From positions 1-64,000 of the forward strand of contig JALHPO010000005.1 of NCBI GenBank assembly GCA_022842445.1: a stretch of DNA of 64,000 nucleotides, given 5' to 3'. This DNA comes from Nitrospira sp. Lineage in GTDB: Bacteria > Nitrospirota > Nitrospiria > Nitrospirales > Nitrospiraceae. The notes under the pieces are model-generated. The model saw only the letters and a program-made list of their open reading frames with translations, did no database searches and was not told where the DNA came from. This document shows positions 7,777 through 15,690 of this stretch, in pieces. Position numbers and translations under genes: made by a program. Within the stretch, counting starts at the first letter, position 1. Every line of letters starts with the position of its first letter.

Positions 7777-8259
7777 TTATTTTGCTGGTGGCGGTACAGC
7801 ACGATTCTTAGGAGGGAAGAGTTCGGACTGCTCGCCTGCGCGTCTCGATATGACTGACGCCCCGCTCCACCGAAGGATGTCATTGACCTGATCACTCATG
7901 ATCGGCTTGAGTGCTCCACCGGCAAACCCCGGCTCCGCATCGAGGTACATGGGGATAAACAGCAGCACGAGTTGATTCGATTGGAAGTAGTATTGAATGT
8001 CCAGCGCGGAGTTCTGCCCGTCATAGGACAGATTCGCGCGGGAGACGCTGCGGCCGAGGCTGAAAATGCTGTGGATCGGCCAGGAATCGGTCAGCTGTAA
8101 CGTATTGGCATCCACTCGCTCGACGGACCAATCCTTCTGCGCCTGCTGCGCCACACGATCAAGAGGATTCTCCGTGGCCTTCGCACGAATGTAGGTGGCT
8201 GAAGAGCATCCGAATGTGGCGAGCACCAGCACGACGAGAATGAATCGAGCGAGCATCAT
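7777..8259 (-). CDS. Predicted lipoprotein of unknown function
   Basis: About 160 aa. A signal peptide with a lipobox (LVLATFGC, Cys about residue 17) predicts a lipid-anchored periplasmic or outer-membrane protein. The rest has no recognised domain; it contains a central strand-rich region (NSALDIQYYFQSNQLVLLFIP) and a proline-rich C-terminus (PPKNRAVPPPAK). The start at ATG 8259 or the adjacent ATG 8256 is supported by GAGGAGGGAC just upstream; the longer frame to 8277 lacks this. It lies downstream of the Omp85 gene on the same strand, separated by a repeat element. Confidence 0.75.
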   Translation of the reverse strand: MMLARFILVVLVLATFGCSSATYIRAKATENPLDRVAQQAQKDWSVERVDANTLQLTDSWPIHSIFSLGRSVSRANLSYDGQNSALDIQYYFQSNQLVLLFIPMYLDAEPGFAGGALKPIMSDQVNDILRWSGASVISRRAGEQSELFPPKNRAVPPPAK

Positions 8260-8354
8260 GTCCCTCCTCTGTGACAATTCGGTTCACTATGCTGCAGAAC
8301 GACAATCGGCGGCAGGCTAAACTGAAAAGAAGATCGTGTCAATAAAGCGGGGCG

Positions 8355-8464
8355 GCTGAAAAGGGGTCGGAAATCTTTTCTTCACATTCAGGCCTTGAAT
8401 CCGATTCGCCCGGATTTGACGGCCTGTACGATCGGAAAAGACTCCCAACCCTTTTTCTTTCAGC
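8355..8464. repeat. Copy B: 110-bp inverted-repeat element containing an ORF6N tail
   Basis: The left arm GCTGAAAAGGGGTCGGAAAT plus CTTTTC (8355-8380) is the imperfect inverse of the right arm at 8435-8464 (ends TTTTTCTTTCAGC). The inside (8381-8423) matches copy A at 7504-7547. In the minus frame it reads PVKSGRIGFKA then stop. It lies between the Omp85 gene end and the lipoprotein start. Confidence 0.65.
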
Positions 8465-8482
8465 CCCTTTTCTTTCCGCTCA

Positions 8483-9793
8483 TCAGAAGTACTGTGTAAT
8501 GCCTACCTGAACGAGCGTGTTCTGGGTCGGCGCGAGGAGTTGGGCCGCATCCACCCGCAAGAGCGTGTTGGATAAAAACGTCGGGATCAGCCTAAATCCC
8601 GCCCCCACACTCACCGCCCCTTTCCAGGGTTGTACGGCACCATCCTCGGCAAATGATTCAAACATGCCGATGTCAGACAACAGGACGCCCTGCAGTGCCC
8701 ATCGAGGAGCCAGTGACATGGCATGCCGCAGTTCCAGATTGGTATAGGTCTGCGCATGGTTCCGATACAGATTGTCCGACAATCCCCGGATGCCCACAAT
8801 ACTGCCGAGGAGCAGGCTATGATTGGGACTCCCGGTGTCGTTGACCGCCTCCGCGACGCTGTTGATCATCAACACCGTCATGGATCCCAACGGGACGCCT
8901 TGAAGGTACCGGAGTTTCGCTTCATGCCGCTGGTGATTGGCTCCGAAGAAAAACCCGGGCTTGAGTTCAAGACTGATGCGGTATCCGCTAGGGACTAGAT
9001 CATCCCAGTGGTATCGGTCCCACATGAACTCAGGAATCACACCCATATAGTACCCATTGGACAGTGCGCGGGACGCCTGTTCCTCGAGGACCACCTCGCG
9101 ATAGACCTCCAAGACCACTTCGTATCGGAAGGGAGAGCCATAGCTGTAGGGCCCGCGTAATTCCAGCTCAGCGCCAAACCGGTTCCGCGTCCAGGAAAAG
9201 TCGGAATCGGCGAACCGGATGTTATTGACGTGGTAAAACCCTTTGACCTCTTTAGCCCATCGGTCCGGCTCAAAGGGGTGCTGTGAAAGCCACAGATCGA
9301 TGTTGGGTCCTCGTTGGCTGTAACTGAACTGACCACCGAGCTGTGTGCCAGTTCCCCACATATTGTATTCAGCGAGCCCCACCGTGGCGTTGAGATCTTT
9401 GGCGGTACTGCCGCTGGTAAAGGTGAGAATCGGGGCCAGTGTCAGTTTTTCTTGCACAGTCACGCGCAGAAGAGATCCCTCCTGCGTCACATGAACGTCG
9501 TCGAAGAGACTTAAGTTTCGGACCCGCCGTTCAAACTCTGCAAGCTCCGCACGGGTAAAGTGATCCGGCACGGAACGAGGCAATAACCGGATGAGCGTCG
9601 TGTCTCGCGTATGAATCGTTCCTTCGATCACCACGCGATCGATCTGGACAGCATCTTCTGCCGTCAGACCGGTCGCCCCGCGAACGTCCGGTACGGACGC
9701 GACCAGCGACAGCATCACAAAGCAAGACGAGATGAGTAACCACAACCGGAATGTAGACCACGCAGTTCGACCAAAATAGAGATAGTGCATCAC
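8483..9793 (-). CDS. Omp85/BamA-superfamily outer-membrane barrel with a single POTRA domain
   Basis: A 436-aa protein. An N-terminal hydrophobic signal sequence (about residues 15-38) precedes one POTRA-like domain (about 50-115: IDRVVIEGTIHTRDTTLIRL to LLRVTVQEK) and a C-terminal beta-barrel (about 130-436) ending in ITQYF, a terminal aromatic as in outer-membrane proteins. The motif GIRGLSDNLYRNHAQTY (about residue 335) corresponds to the conserved GxRG barrel loop of BamA/TamA proteins. Full BamA has five POTRAs and TamA three, so this is a reduced paralogue whose substrate is unknown. The start has no strong ribosome site; an ATG one codon in also exists. Confidence 0.8.
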   Translation of the reverse strand: MMHYLYFGRTAWSTFRLWLLISSCFVMLSLVASVPDVRGATGLTAEDAVQIDRVVIEGTIHTRDTTLIRLLPRSVPDHFTRAELAEFERRVRNLSLFDDVHVTQEGSLLRVTVQEKLTLAPILTFTSGSTAKDLNATVGLAEYNMWGTGTQLGGQFSYSQRGPNIDLWLSQHPFEPDRWAKEVKGFYHVNNIRFADSDFSWTRNRFGAELELRGPYSYGSPFRYEVVLEVYREVVLEEQASRALSNGYYMGVIPEFMWDRYHWDDLVPSGYRISLELKPGFFFGANHQRHEAKLRYLQGVPLGSMTVLMINSVAEAVNDTGSPNHSLLLGSIVGIRGLSDNLYRNHAQTYTNLELRHAMSLAPRWALQGVLLSDIGMFESFAEDGAVQPWKGAVSVGAGFRLIPTFLSNTLLRVDAAQLLAPTQNTLVQVGITQYF

Positions 9794-9867
9794 AGGCCTC
9801 CATGAGCAAAAGAAGACGCGCGTCGCTCAGGCGAGCGAACGCAGGACGTGGTGGCGCTGCGATGGAA

Positions 9868-10224
9868 TCAAATGCGAAGTGGTGTAATAAACGAAACCGG
9901 GCTGCTACGGGAAGAGGGATAGCGGCACGCCGGCGTGATCCACGCCGATGCCGTTACCGGCTGAAAAGAGAAGGACCTCATGGCACTGTCCGCACTCGGG
10001 GCAAGTGTGACGAGTGTCACAGCGGAGCCATCCGCACGGACCGAACGCAGGAGCAGATGCTCATCCGGATTCTCCACCTCTTCTGAGGTCTGAGTGAGCC
10101 CCTCGACGATGTCCGTGTCCTCGAACGCCAGATCATCGACCCAGTCGATCGTAACGCCCAGACAGAGGACGAGCGCGAACCAACTCATAATGGTGAAGAG
10201 GCGAAGCCGTCGGCGGTGATACAT
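9868..10224 (-). CDS. Hypothetical protein with N-terminal membrane/signal segment
   Basis: A 118-aa frame starting MYHRRRLRLFTIMSWFALVL, basic then hydrophobic as in a signal peptide or membrane anchor, followed by an acidic stretch (FEDTDIVEGLTQTSEEVENP). The C-terminal 40 residues are serine/proline-rich and unremarkable, and no family is recognised. A TATACT-type -10 box lies only about 10 bases ahead of the start, which argues for either a leaderless start or a later true start. It is upstream of the Omp85 gene on the same strand. Coding status is uncertain. Confidence 0.4.
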   Translation of the reverse strand: MYHRRRLRLFTIMSWFALVLCLGVTIDWVDDLAFEDTDIVEGLTQTSEEVENPDEHLLLRSVRADGSAVTLVTLAPSADSAMRSFSFQPVTASAWITPACRYPSSRSSPVSFITPLRI

Positions 10225-10391
10225 GGCTGAAAGTATAGCACGCAGGAAGATGAAGGATCGACGACACGAACTAGTTAATTAATGAGCTCTTTTGCCTTTC
10301 ATTTGGTTCGACTGGAAAAAGTATGGAATGTCTCGCGCGGAGTTCTGCCCGTCACAGGAAAGATTCGTGCGAGTATGCTGCGAGTGATTGT

Positions 10392-10694
10392 TTATGATTC
10401 GTCTTGGGAAGACTCTTCGCTCTGTTTGAGCCAGAGTTCAAGCAATCTGGTTTCGCGCTCAGATTGGGAAATGTGCTCCAGCGCGAATGCGCCGGTTAAG
10501 CGATCTTCATAAAAGGCCCGTTGCTTCGCGTAGGTTTTCTTAAACGCGTCCCGCTTCAGGCTTTTCCAATTCGCATCGGAGATTCCCGCCTGGGCACGCA
10601 AGAGATTGATCTCGATGGCTTGGAACGCAAAGACTTTCGCGAGCACCTTGATGACCGTGGCATTGGTCAGAAATCGTGGCTTCTTATCAGCCAT
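10392..10694 (-). CDS. Small hypothetical protein
   Basis: A 100-aa soluble, charged and mainly helical protein (MADKKPRFLTNATVIKVLAK then acidic and basic helices). It has no signal peptide, transmembrane segment or recognised motif. The composition looks genuinely coding and the C-terminus is acidic (SEESSQDES). It stands alone between the membrane-anchored small ORF and a palindromic repeat at 10721-10842 that lies just upstream of its start. Confidence 0.55.
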   Translation of the reverse strand: MADKKPRFLTNATVIKVLAKVFAFQAIEINLLRAQAGISDANWKSLKRDAFKKTYAKQRAFYEDRLTGAFALEHISQSERETRLLELWLKQSEESSQDES

Positions 10695-10720
10695 GACTCA
10701 TCGTTCCAATTAGGCCAAGC

Positions 10721-10842
10721 AGGATGCTGAAAAAGTCCGCCAGCGGCGTTCTCGCATCGCTCAGAGGCTCACCGTACGGCACGGAGTACGATTCACCTCT
10801 TCGCTCGCTGCGGCCTTGCTGAACGGCCATTTTGAGCATCCT
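10721..10842. repeat. Palindromic intergenic repeat, family A copy 1
   Basis: A 122-bp imperfect palindrome. The first 19 bases (AGGATGCTGAAAAAGTCCG) match the reverse complement of the last 19 (AGGATGCTCAAAATGGCCG). The centre has CGTAC and GTACG half-sites. Its reverse complement aligns well along its length with copy 2 at 37700-37823, including CAAGGCCGCAG and GAGAACGC blocks. It carries no credible ORF. Confidence 0.8.
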
Positions 10843-10864
10843 GTAGAGCTACTTATGGACGCGA

Positions 10865-11212
10865 TCAGTTCCGCACACCGCTCCACACTTTTGCCGGATC
10901 AATAGTCTTGTCCGGATTGAGGGTCTTCGCCCGTTCCAGCAAGACATCGGTGCCTTCCGGATACAACGGGTCGGAAATGCAACAATTATCCACCGGGCAG
11001 ACGGCCGCACATTGCGGTTCGTCGAAATGGCCGACACACTCGGTGCACCGGTCATGCGCGATCACGTAAATGTCGTTCCCCATGCCTTGGCCGTCGCCGA
11101 CATGAAGTCCCTTCTCTTCCGCGCCGCCGCGAGTTTCGAAGATGGCTTCGTTCGGACATTCCGGCAGGCAGGCGCCACAATTGATACATTCAGCGGTAAT
11201 CAGCAATGCCAT
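10865..11212 (-). CDS. YfhL-like 2x[4Fe-4S] ferredoxin
   Basis: A 115-aa electron carrier. The first cluster motif is CINCGACLPECP (about residues 9-20); the second is CTECVGHFDEPQCAAVCP (about 55-72), with the spacer insertion typical of YfhL-type (Alvin-like) ferredoxins. It is cytosolic and has no signal peptide. AGGAGACCAGAATT precedes the ATG. The redox partner cannot be told from the neighbours, which are unrelated. Confidence 0.9.
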   Translation of the reverse strand: MALLITAECINCGACLPECPNEAIFETRGGAEEKGLHVGDGQGMGNDIYVIAHDRCTECVGHFDEPQCAAVCPVDNCCISDPLYPEGTDVLLERAKTLNPDKTIDPAKVWSGVRN

Positions 11213-11620
11213 AATTCTGGTCTCCTTATTCTCTAAGATTTACTGCGGCGCCGCACGTCCTCTTGATCGTATTGCCCGCAACACACCCTTAATAATCACG
11301 AAGCGCAATGACGAAGGCCATCACGCTGTGTGATACGCATTTTCCAGGTCAACAGGATACGCATGTTGCACTTTCGTACGCGCCCCTGTCAATCCGGCAG
11401 TTCTACATATGTGGTGTCACATCCTGTAGCGTGACTATCCGGATCAGGGATGGCGAGGTCATGAAGTTGAGAGTCGGAATTTGCACTCCAAGGGACCGCT
11501 GCTCGCACACGCACCGAGCGAATCGCTCGGTGACATTCAGCGGTCGCGCTTCTGGTTTCTCCGGCGATCTTCAGAGCACTCAATCAGCCGCAGGGCGGTC
11601 CCGTGTGAAGGCTGCCTGGC
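11213..11620. other. Gene-free stretch with a perfect hairpin
   Basis: About 400 bases without a convincing gene; the frames present lack family resemblance and ribosome sites. CACCGAGCG (11512-11520) and CGCTCGGTG (11524-11532) form a perfect 9-bp hairpin with a 3-base loop and no U-run, so it is more like an operator or structural element than a terminator. Confidence 0.5.
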
Positions 11621-11920
11621 TCACCGGCGAGTCTGTTCCCACGCCCGAAAGGCCGCCAGATCCTGGGCCAGGCTCTGGAGCAGCAGCGCCAGCACCACCA
11701 CATCGTCGATCATGCCAATGCCGGGAATGAAGTCCGGCACCAGATCCACCGGACTCAGCACATAGAGGAGCGCCGCCGCCAGCGACACAAGCGTGCGCAG
11801 GGAGAGGCCCCGGTAGCTGCCGTCCTTCCACGCCTTGAGGAGTCGAACCAACAGGGGAAGGTCGGCCCAGAGCCGGCCGATCATGCGAAGCATCTCAAAA
11901 AATCTTGCGGATATCGTCAT
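11621..11920 (-). CDS. YkvA-like DUF1232 membrane protein
   Basis: A 99-aa protein of the DUF1232/YkvA type. The core signature is LYVLSPVDLVPDFIPGIGMI (about residues 53-72) within a hydrophobic helix, flanked by an amphipathic N-terminus (LPLLVRLLKAWKDGSYRGLS). Function is unknown; family members are small membrane-associated proteins. The start is ATG 11920 with GGAGGCAACG just upstream. It is an isolated single gene. Confidence 0.85.
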   Translation of the reverse strand: MTISARFFEMLRMIGRLWADLPLLVRLLKAWKDGSYRGLSLRTLVSLAAALLYVLSPVDLVPDFIPGIGMIDDVVVLALLLQSLAQDLAAFRAWEQTRR

Positions 11921-12081
11921 CGTTGCCTCCAGGTTGGCTGGGTCTCGCTGTCTTTCTCAAGACAGTACCTTGCGCCTGCTGTCGGTAAGCCTACCAAAGA
12001 CAGAGACCTTTTTGAAGCTGCTCAGGTGAGTTTCTGCCACAACCCCCTCCCCCATCCTTTTTTCTGCTACTCTCCCCTGCC

Positions 12082-12996
12082 ATGCCCTCATCCCTTCATC
12101 TCTTTCTCATTCTCTTCGTCGTCGGCGCGACGCTGCGCCTGTTCGGCGTCCTGGGGAAGCGTCATGCAGAGCGGCTGGGGACGTTCGTCTTTTCGGTCAC
12201 GCTGCCGGCGACCATTCTGGTGTCGCTGGATCGCGTGGTGTTCTCGCCGACGGCCTGGAAGATTCCCCTCGCGGCCTGCTTCGTCACGATTCCACTCGTG
12301 CTCATTGCCTGGGCGCTGGCCCGCAGGCTGACGCTCGACCGCCCGACACAAGGGGGATTCCTGCTCGCGGTCGGCTCCATCAATTCGATCTACTTCGCCT
12401 ATCCCGTTACGCTGGCCACGTTCGGCGAGGAGGGGCTCGCGCAAGCGATCCTCTTCGACCTTGGCCAGACGGCGCTCACCTTCACGATGCTCTATCCGAT
12501 GGCCCTCTGGCATGGCACGAGCGATTCTTCGTCCCATGCGGCGCTCAGGCGTCTGATGACATCCCCGCCGCTTTGGGCCTTGACCGCAATCCTGGCGGTG
12601 AAGGCCGCCGGACTTCATCTGCCGGATGGGCTGCGGACGATCCTGATGCCGGTGCATGGTCTGACGATCCCGCTGGCGAGTCTGGTACTCGGCCTCTCGA
12701 TCAGCGTACATGCCGTGCGGACGACCTGGAAGCTGACAAGCCTTGGCGTGGGGCTGCGCATGGCCGGCGGATTGTTGCTCGGCTGGGTCGCGACCTGGCT
12801 GTTGGGGCTGACAGGATTGGAGCGGGCAGCCGTGCTGTTGATCGCCGGGATGCCCTCGGCGGTGATGGCGGTGATCTTCGCGACCGAAGCCAAACTCGCC
12901 GAAGATCTCGTCGCCTCGATCGTGGCACTCTCGATCTGCCTGGGTATGGTCCTGCTGCCCTGGCTCCCCCGGCTCGCGGCCCTGCTGGTGGACTAG
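12082..12996 (+). CDS. AEC (auxin efflux carrier) family transporter
   Basis: A 304-aa integral membrane protein with about ten hydrophobic helices split in two halves by a short linker (about residues 145-160). Segments such as FVFSVTLPATIL and the second-half LLIAGMPSAVMAVIFA followed by an EAKLAEDLVASIVALSICL stretch are typical of the AEC/PIN superfamily, often putative malonate or other organic-acid permeases in bacteria. The substrate cannot be predicted. The start ATG 12082 lies just after pyrimidine-rich DNA with no clear ribosome site. It converges on the MFS gene. Confidence 0.85.
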   Translation: MPSSLHLFLILFVVGATLRLFGVLGKRHAERLGTFVFSVTLPATILVSLDRVVFSPTAWKIPLAACFVTIPLVLIAWALARRLTLDRPTQGGFLLAVGSINSIYFAYPVTLATFGEEGLAQAILFDLGQTALTFTMLYPMALWHGTSDSSSHAALRRLMTSPPLWALTAILAVKAAGLHLPDGLRTILMPVHGLTIPLASLVLGLSISVHAVRTTWKLTSLGVGLRMAGGLLLGWVATWLLGLTGLERAAVLLIAGMPSAVMAVIFATEAKLAEDLVASIVALSICLGMVLLPWLPRLAALLVD

Positions 12997-13223
12997 CCGC
13001 GCAGATCTTGTATCGTGTCTATCGGGGTCAGGGGTGACGCGGTCGTGAATGTGGGGACCGGCTTCTGCAATCCGGCATTCACGCTCACTCGTCGTCCGAG
13101 GCTGAGGAAGAGCGGCAGAGACACGGCGATGCGGGGCGGGAGGCTTTTCCAATTGTCACGCGCATCACCGGGGAGCAGCGGATACAGTCGGTCTAGGATC
13201 CGCCGGCTTTCGTCGTCCGCCAT
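12993..13223 (-). CDS. Possible small hypothetical protein overlapping the MFS gene end
   Basis: A 76-aa frame starting MADDESRRILDRLYPLLPGD. It overlaps the last 31 bases of the MFS gene on the same strand and ends against the stop of the convergent AEC gene. Its composition is plausible but no family or ribosome site is recognised. It may be a spurious frame filling the convergent gap. Confidence 0.3.
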   Translation of the reverse strand: MADDESRRILDRLYPLLPGDARDNWKSLPPRIAVSLPLFLSLGRRVSVNAGLQKPVPTFTTASPLTPIDTIQDLRG

Positions 13224-14458
13224 GCGATCGCGGCGGCGCTGAGAAGCAGAACCGAAGCCAGGATGAACGGTGCGCCGGGAAATGCTCCGGACACGCTGAG
13301 AGTCGAGGGCTGAGTGCTGAGAGCGGAGCCTGACCGGATGAAGTAGGCGAAGGTCTGAGTGAAGAGCATCGGCCCGATCAGGCCGGTCACACCGTTAATA
13401 CTGGCGATTGCGCCCTGCAGCTGGCCCTGTTCCGCGCCGCTGACGCGGCGCGTCATGAGCGATTGTGTCGCCGGACCGGCAAGCCCCCAGAAGGCCATCA
13501 CGGGAATGCCGAGGCAGAAGATCCACCCCTCCGTCGCGATACCGTAGACGAAAAAGCCGACCGACCCGCAGAGCAACCCGATCAACACCGTCCTCCGTTC
13601 GCCGAACCGGTTGGTGATCGGGCCGATCAGCCCGCCCTGCACGATCATCGCCGCGACGCCGACGCCCGCCATCATCAACCCGACGCCGGCCGGTCCCCAC
13701 CCATAGCGATAGCCCATGTACAGAACCGACACGCTCGGGAGCACCGCATGGGCGAGATAGCCGAGAAAGGCAACGGCTGCGAGACCGAAGAGTTCATGGT
13801 GCGAACGGAGCAGCACGAGCGAGCCGACCGGGTTGGCCCGCGACCAGGCGAATGGCGTCCGCTTGTCAGGCGATAGGGATTCGGGAAGCACGAAGAATCC
13901 GTAACAGGCGTTCATGAGACTGAGCGCCGCCGCGCCCCAGAACGGCAGTCGGGGATCGATTGCCCCGAGCCAGCCGCCCAAGGCAGGACCGAAGATGAAA
14001 CCGAGACCGAAAACCATGCCGATCTTTCCGAATGCCGCCGCGCGCTGCGCCGGCGGCGTGACGTCGGCGATGTAGGCGCCGGCCGTGCTGAAGCTGGAGG
14101 AGGCCATCCCGGAGAGGACGCGGCCCACGACGAGCCAGGCGACGTTCGGCGCGAGCGCCATCACGATGTAATCGAGGCCCAGGCCCAGATTCGACAACAA
14201 CACGACCGGCCGCCTGCCGAACCGGTCGGACAGGGCACCCTGGATCGGCGAACAGAAGAACTGCATGAATGCCCAGGCCGTCCCCATCAACCCGTAGAGC
14301 ACGGCGGCCTGCGCGGTATCGCCGGAGAGGAATTCCTCGACGAGTTTCGGCAATACCGGGATGATAATGCCGAACGACAACATGTCGAGCAGCACGGTGA
14401 CGAGAATGAACAGCACCGCCGCTTGGCGCGGCGCGGTCGTGGCTGGCTGGTGACTCAT
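13193..14458 (-). CDS. MFS transporter, tetracycline-efflux (TetA/MdtG)-like
   Basis: A 421-aa protein with 12 predicted transmembrane helices. The MFS loop 2-3 motif GALSDRFGRRPVVL (about residues 74-87) and the motif-C-like GFIFGPALGGWLG (helix 5) mark a drug:H+ antiporter of the TCR/Tet type. This is an efflux pump of unknown substrate; family resemblance alone does not show tetracycline resistance. The periplasmic loop before the last helix (13295-13327) is encoded by repeated CTGAGTGCTGAG-like DNA. It is divergent from the GlxA-type regulator across about 200 bases, so co-regulation is possible. Confidence 0.85.
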   Translation of the reverse strand: MSHQPATTAPRQAAVLFILVTVLLDMLSFGIIIPVLPKLVEEFLSGDTAQAAVLYGLMGTAWAFMQFFCSPIQGALSDRFGRRPVVLLSNLGLGLDYIVMALAPNVAWLVVGRVLSGMASSSFSTAGAYIADVTPPAQRAAAFGKIGMVFGLGFIFGPALGGWLGAIDPRLPFWGAAALSLMNACYGFFVLPESLSPDKRTPFAWSRANPVGSLVLLRSHHELFGLAAVAFLGYLAHAVLPSVSVLYMGYRYGWGPAGVGLMMAGVGVAAMIVQGGLIGPITNRFGERRTVLIGLLCGSVGFFVYGIATEGWIFCLGIPVMAFWGLAGPATQSLMTRRVSGAEQGQLQGAIASINGVTGLIGPMLFTQTFAYFIRSGSALSTQPSTLSVSGAFPGAPFILASVLLLSAAAIAWRTTKAGGS

Positions 14459-14665
14459 GGCCGCCGCATCCTACCAGACTTTGCCCCATACCGCGGTTCA
14501 TCGCTTGGCGCGCCGGTCACCTTCATGCTTGCCGGTTTCGCATCTGATCGCTACAGTATCTCGGGAGTCTTGTAGTTCTCAGACCTGCCTCGCCATTGCG
14601 CCACTGGCAGTTATTGCAGCATCTTTGTCATTGTGCCAGGGAAGAAGCCGTGGGAGGATGCCGCC

Positions 14666-15688
14666 ATGCCATCCCGACCTGCGACCCGCAAACCCAAGTC
14701 GACGACCCGCGCAATCCTGCTCCTCGGATTTGAGGGCTGCGCGGCGTTGGATCTCGTCGGACCGCATGAGGTATTCAGCCTCTCGTCCCACCTCACACCC
14801 GGCGGGTCCACTCCCCCTTATCGACTGGTCCTGCTCGCCGATCGCGCGGGCCCCTTTCGCGCCGCACAGGGCTTCGGCCTGATCGCCGACGCCTCCTGGC
14901 GTGATTTCCGCGGACCGGCAGATACCTTGATCGTGGCCGGCGGTCCTGACATGACACCCGTGATTGGGAACCGCAAACTGCTCGCCTGGCTGCAGACTAT
15001 GAGCGGCCGCACCCGCCGCATCGGCTCCATTTGCACCGGAGCGTTCGCCCTCGCCGAAGCGGGCTTGTTGGACCGCCGCCGTGCGACCACCCACTGGATG
15101 GACGTCGAGCGCCTCGCCAAGACCTACCCCCGGGTGAACGTCGACCCGGATGCCATCTATGTCAGAGACGGGAACATCTTCACCTCGGCCGGAATCACGG
15201 CCGGCATGGACCTCGCCCTGGCGCTGGTGGAGGAGGATCTGGGGCGTGAGGCAGCGCTCGCCGTCGCCCGCATGTTGGTGATGTATCTCAAGCGCCCGGG
15301 CGGACAGTCGCAGTTCAGCACGAGCCTGCAAGCCCAAGCGGCAGAGGGACGGCGATTGGCGCCACTCCTCTCATGGCTCGCCGTGCATTATCGGAAGCCG
15401 ATCACTGTGGACACGATGGCGGACCGGGCCGCCATGAGCACCCGCACCTTCGCACGAGTCTTCCTCGCGGAGACCGGCGACACCCCGGCCTATTATCTGG
15501 AAAAGCTGCGGCTCGAACATGCCGCCCGCCTGCTGGAAACGACCGGCACCTCTCTTGATGTGGCAGCGCGAGACTGTGGCTTCACCGGACGTGAACAATT
15601 ACGGCGCGCCTTCCAGCGCCATCGGGGCATCACGCCCCAAGAATATCAACAGCGATTCCGCACGACCGGATCACAGACAAAGGAGTGA
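14666..15688 (+). CDS. GlxA-family transcriptional regulator (DJ-1/PfpI plus AraC HTH)
   Basis: About 340 aa. The N-terminal DJ-1/PfpI domain (about residues 15-185) includes a nucleophile-elbow-like GSICTGAFALAEAG with Cys and a downstream TTHW. The C-terminal AraC-type double helix-turn-helix (about 235-325) is seen as TVDTMADRAAMSTRTFARVF, then the second HTH with CGFTGREQLRRAFQRHRGIT. It is probably a transcriptional regulator of itself, the overlapping enzyme gene or the divergent MFS pump. ATG 14666 is chosen for GGGAGG at 8 bases; the in-frame ATG 14633 lacks this. Confidence 0.88.
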   Translation: MPSRPATRKPKSTTRAILLLGFEGCAALDLVGPHEVFSLSSHLTPGGSTPPYRLVLLADRAGPFRAAQGFGLIADASWRDFRGPADTLIVAGGPDMTPVIGNRKLLAWLQTMSGRTRRIGSICTGAFALAEAGLLDRRRATTHWMDVERLAKTYPRVNVDPDAIYVRDGNIFTSAGITAGMDLALALVEEDLGREAALAVARMLVMYLKRPGGQSQFSTSLQAQAAEGRRLAPLLSWLAVHYRKPITVDTMADRAAMSTRTFARVFLAETGDTPAYYLEKLRLEHAARLLETTGTSLDVAARDCGFTGREQLRRAFQRHRGITPQEYQQRFRTTGSQTKE

Positions 15689-15690
15689 AC

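Noticed and set aside
12088-13152. 354-codon minus-strand frame opposite the AEC transporter
   Set aside because: Composition (very rich in Arg, His, Gln) is typical of antisense translation; the plus-strand AEC protein is clear.
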